This document shows, in pieces, positions 3,992 through 6,869 of a stretch of 6,869 nucleotides of DNA; within the stretch, counting starts at the first letter, position 1, and each line of letters starts with the position of its first letter. Both the position numbers and the translations under genes were made by a program. This stretch comes from an uncultured Fibrobacter sp. (lineage in GTDB: Bacteria; Fibrobacterota; Fibrobacteria; Fibrobacterales; Fibrobacteraceae), in assembly GCA_937891805.1 (NCBI GenBank), contig CALATK010000094.1:1-6869 (forward strand). The letters run 5' to 3'. The notes beneath the pieces are model-generated. The model had not been told where the DNA came from. It ran no database searches and saw only the letters and a list, made by a program, of their open reading frames with translations.

Positions 3992-6869
3992 GTGATTAAA
4001 GAAAAGTGGATGAAGCATATTTTTGCAGGGATTGCTAGCCTTGTAGCCCTGATCGTCTATGCCATGACCATGGCGCCCACGGTCTCTTTCTGGGACTGCG
4101 GTGAATTTGTTGCCTGCGCAAACACCCTGGGTATTCCGCACCCTCCTGGAACGCCCTTCTTCGTGTTCTTCGCCCGTGCGGTCATCGTGCTGCTTCCCTT
4201 TGTCGAAGAAATCGCAAAGCGGGTGAACTACATTTCCGTGGTGAGTTCTGCGGCTACGGTCTATGTGACGGCTCTCTTTGCCTGGGAACTTTTGGCGACG
4301 GTCCTCAAGACGGACGCCCTTGCCGAAAAGATTTCTTCTAAGGTCCGCACCATCGTGCTTGCTACCGCCGCTCTCGTGGCCGGTTTCTTGCTGACTTTCT
4401 CCGATACCTTCTGGTTCAATGCGGTGGAAGCCGAAGTCTATGGCGTGGCCATGTTCATCCTGATGCTGGTCTCTTACTTGGGCCTGGTTTGGTACAACAA
4501 GAAAGATGAACCTTCTAGCGACAAGATTCTGATTTTTATCTGCTACATTGCCTTCCTTGGCGTAGGTGCTCACCTCTACACCATGCTTACGGTGCCTGCG
4601 GTGTTCGTGCTCCTGCTTGTTGCCGAACCCAAGAAGATTGTAGAACGGATTCCTATCTGGATTACGGGAACCCTTCTCTGCTCCGTGATTTACATGGTGT
4701 CGGCCTTTATCGAAATATCTCTTGTTTGCCTTGTAGTTCTCGCGATTCTTACGGCCATCAAACCGTTTACGCCGAATGTGAACAAGGCCATCCGCCTTTC
4801 CCTTGCCTTTGCGTTCTTCGCCCTTGTGGGTTACAGCACCCATCTTTACATTCCCATTCGTTCCGAGCTGAACCCCGTTATTGACGAGAATGACCCGGAA
4901 ATCAACATTCGTGATGACCAGGGCAACTTGCAGCTGGGCAACCTGTTCAAGAGCGAAAACTGGGAATCCTTCAACAACTTTGTGGAGCGTAAGCAATATG
5001 GCTCCGAAAGCATGCTCAGCCGTGCTTTCTACCGTCGTTCCCAGCTAGCCCATCAGGTGCTCTCGTTCCCCAGCATGAGCTATGGCGGCTACCAGATGGC
5101 TCAGTACTTGCCTTACAAGGTGGGCGGAGTGAATTACGCCAACGGGGTCTATACTTTCGATGCCTCTGAGAACGAACCCCTGGAACGTTTCGGCATAAAG
5201 TTCCCCACCCAGATGAGCTTTATGGGCGACCAGGTTTTGCCTCAGCTCCTTATCTTTATCCTATTCAACGGCCTTATCGTGATGGTCTGCGCCTTTGTCT
5301 GGAAACGCAACAGGAATCTGGGCATATACATGTCTGTGCTTTATGCCCTGTGCAGCTTGGGACTCCTGTTCTACATCAACTTTGCCGATGGCACCCGCAT
5401 GGAACAGCGGGAACACGACTACTGGGTGAGCATCATGACCCGGAATGTTCAGGACTTGAACAGCCGTGGTGCGGCAATTCCCATGGTGCCCGATCCCAAC
5501 GACTTGATTGACTTGCGTCAGGATATCGAACGCACCAAGATCCGCATCGAAGTGCTTCGCCAGCGCAATACGCCTGCTCCGAAAATCGCCGAACTTGAAA
5601 AGAAACTGTCCTCCTTGCAGAATTCAACGGCATGGCAGGCCTGGCAGAAAATCGAGAATGGCTTTGCCCAGGTGGGCGCCCGCGCGCCTTTCCCGGATGC
5701 GGTCCACATGGAAGTCCGCGAGCGTGACTACTTCTACACGCCTGCGTTTATCTTCATGAGCCTGATTCTTGGAATCGGCGCAGGCATTCTGGTGCTGACC
5801 TGCGCCACAGGTGCCTATGCGGCTTTTGCAAGTCCCGTTGCTGCGGTGCTTGTTTTGGTCTCGTTCCTTGTGCCCTGCATTTCGAACTACAAGGAGCACG
5901 ACCGTTCCGGCTTGTGGGTTCCTTGGGATTACGCCTATAACCTGCTAAACAGTTGTAGGCCTAACGCCATCCTCTTTACCAACGGTGATAACGACACTTT
6001 CCCGCTTTGGTTTGCACAAGAAGTCGCCGGTATCCGCAAGGACGTGCGCGTGGTGAACCTATCTCTGGGCAATACGGACTGGTACATCAAGCAGATGCTG
6101 GACAACGAACCTATCTTGAAGCTCAGCTACGACAAGAAGACTATCGACAGCGACATGGTGCTGGACAACAGCTCCGCTTCTAATCCGAACCATCAGGTCT
6201 CTACCTGGGTCAAGAACGCGGAACGTTTGATGCCCCAGCTCAAGGCTCGCATTGACCAGATGGAAGGTCAAGAATTGTCTGCTGCTGATTCTGCAAAACT
6301 GCTGCAGTTCAAGGTGCATTACCAGGTATGGGATGCCTTTGTGGATTGGGCGAACCGCACCCGCAGCAGCATGATGCTCACTCAGCATAAACTGGTCATT
6401 GACCTTGCCCTGCAGAACATGGACAAGCCTATCGAAATTTCCACGACGGTGGGAACTTCTAACTTCATGGGACTAGAAAAGTACATGGTCCAGGAAGGCT
6501 TGGTCTACAATTTCGTGAAGGGCGATTTGGAACCCAAGCGGAACGCCTTTGATGCCGCCTATACGGCATCTCTCATTGATTCTGTGTATAAGTTCCGCGG
6601 TTTGGGCGATGGAACAGCCTTTATCAATTCTGAAACGGAAAGACTCCTTTCCAGCTACGTCTCCCTGTATTTGCAGATTTCTTTTGATGTCCGCGACCAG
6701 ATTTCTGCGCTTCGTCAGGAACATCCCTTTACCAAGGAAAAGAAGGCTACTGTAGATAGTCTTGCCTTGCAGGCTACCAAGTACTTGGAATTGGGAATAC
6801 GTCAGTTCCCCAAGGAATGGCGTTGCTACTGGGCCGCCGCTTTCGTGTTCGAGGCAGCCGGCATGAAAA
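3992..6869 (+). CDS. DUF2723-family polytopic membrane protein, probable GT-C type glycosyltransferase (3' truncated by window)
   Basis: 959 codons are open to the window edge, with no stop reached. The N-terminal half is hydrophobic, with about ten membrane segments between residues 8 and 290; two more follow at 415-463 and two at 582-630. The first extracytoplasmic loop has APTVSFWDCGEF then GIPHPPGTPFF (28-57); the acidic D35-GE38 matches the position of the catalytic acid in GT-C enzymes. WVPWDYAYNLLNSC (642-655) and FTNGDNDTFPLWFAQE (662-677) are typical of the DUF2723 family, which includes TMEM260, a protein O-mannosyltransferase. After residue 633 the chain appears soluble and probably extracytoplasmic, ending in helical, possibly TPR-like, sequence. 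A coiled-coil stretch (about 503-560) sits between two MExRExDY motifs (470-477 and 573-580). The gene begins with GTG 2 bases after nusB. Membership in DUF2723 is by recognition; sugar donor and acceptor are unknown. Confidence 0.85.
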   Translation, partial: MIKEKWMKHIFAGIASLVALIVYAMTMAPTVSFWDCGEFVACANTLGIPHPPGTPFFVFFARAVIVLLPFVEEIAKRVNYISVVSSAATVYVTALFAWELLATVLKTDALAEKISSKVRTIVLATAALVAGFLLTFSDTFWFNAVEAEVYGVAMFILMLVSYLGLVWYNKKDEPSSDKILIFICYIAFLGVGAHLYTMLTVPAVFVLLLVAEPKKIVERIPIWITGTLLCSVIYMVSAFIEISLVCLVVLAILTAIKPFTPNVNKAIRLSLAFAFFALVGYSTHLYIPIRSELNPVIDENDPEINIRDDQGNLQLGNLFKSENWESFNNFVERKQYGSESMLSRAFYRRSQLAHQVLSFPSMSYGGYQMAQYLPYKVGGVNYANGVYTFDASENEPLERFGIKFPTQMSFMGDQVLPQLLIFILFNGLIVMVCAFVWKRNRNLGIYMSVLYALCSLGLLFYINFADGTRMEQREHDYWVSIMTRNVQDLNSRGAAIPMVPDPNDLIDLRQDIERTKIRIEVLRQRNTPAPKIAELEKKLSSLQNSTAWQAWQKIENGFAQVGARAPFPDAVHMEVRERDYFYTPAFIFMSLILGIGAGILVLTCATGAYAAFASPVAAVLVLVSFLVPCISNYKEHDRSGLWVPWDYAYNLLNSCRPNAILFTNGDNDTFPLWFAQEVAGIRKDVRVVNLSLGNTDWYIKQMLDNEPILKLSYDKKTIDSDMVLDNSSASNPNHQVSTWVKNAERLMPQLKARIDQMEGQELSAADSAKLLQFKVHYQVWDAFVDWANRTRSSMMLTQHKLVIDLALQNMDKPIEISTTVGTSNFMGLEKYMVQEGLVYNFVKGDLEPKRNAFDAAYTASLIDSVYKFRGLGDGTAFINSETERLLSSYVSLYLQISFDVRDQISALRQEHPFTKEKKATVDSLALQATKYLELGIRQFPKEWRCYWAAAFVFEAAGMK

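Noticed and set aside
3986..4996. Minus-strand frame of 336 codons opposite the DUF2723 gene
   Set aside because: The product is rich in His, Arg, Gly and Lys with no fold-like pattern, as expected for the antisense of a hydrophobic membrane protein gene.

Overview
The window carries the 3' end of a ribosomal RNA operon followed by a plus-strand cluster of riboflavin genes, nusB and a large membrane protein gene. No gene is supported on the minus strand. The combination of a bifunctional RibBA, a ribH-nusB linkage, a DUF2723-type membrane protein and many heptameric intergenic repeats fits the Fibrobacterota/Bacteroidota side of the bacterial tree. Fibrobacter is my best guess, but this rests on gene content and family resemblance, not on a database match.

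Layout. Positions 1-338 are the end of 23S rRNA, including the sarcin-ricin loop. A spacer of about 127 bases leads to 5S rRNA (466-581). A strong intrinsic terminator follows at 586-622, and a decayed second copy of it lies 101 bases downstream (691-723). Positions 623-1136 are non-coding and rich in small repeats: two REP-like hairpins in opposite orientation, a GC-rich block of hairpins, two 7-base-period arrays around a candidate promoter, and a heptad array just before ribE.

The rib block is ribE (riboflavin synthase), ribBA (DHBP synthase / GTP cyclohydrolase II) and ribH (lumazine synthase). ribE and ribBA overlap, and ribH starts 16 bases after ribBA. RibBA makes both precursors (the pyrimidine branch entry and the four-carbon unit), RibH condenses the late intermediates to lumazine, and RibE dismutates lumazine to riboflavin. 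The missing pathway enzyme, RibD, is not in the window, and I see no FMN riboswitch upstream of ribE.

A 100-base gap containing an inverted heptad array separates ribH from nusB (transcription antitermination). nusB is followed after 2 bases by a large polytopic DUF2723 protein, truncated by the window edge. It is a plausible GT-C-type protein glycosyltransferase and has an unusual coiled-coil insertion between two copies of a short motif.

Most of the window is conserved housekeeping sequence. The less explained parts are the intergenic repeats, especially a 24-base sequence present almost identically just upstream of both ribE and nusB, and the architecture of the DUF2723 protein. I did not find convincing evidence of a wholly new multi-gene system.
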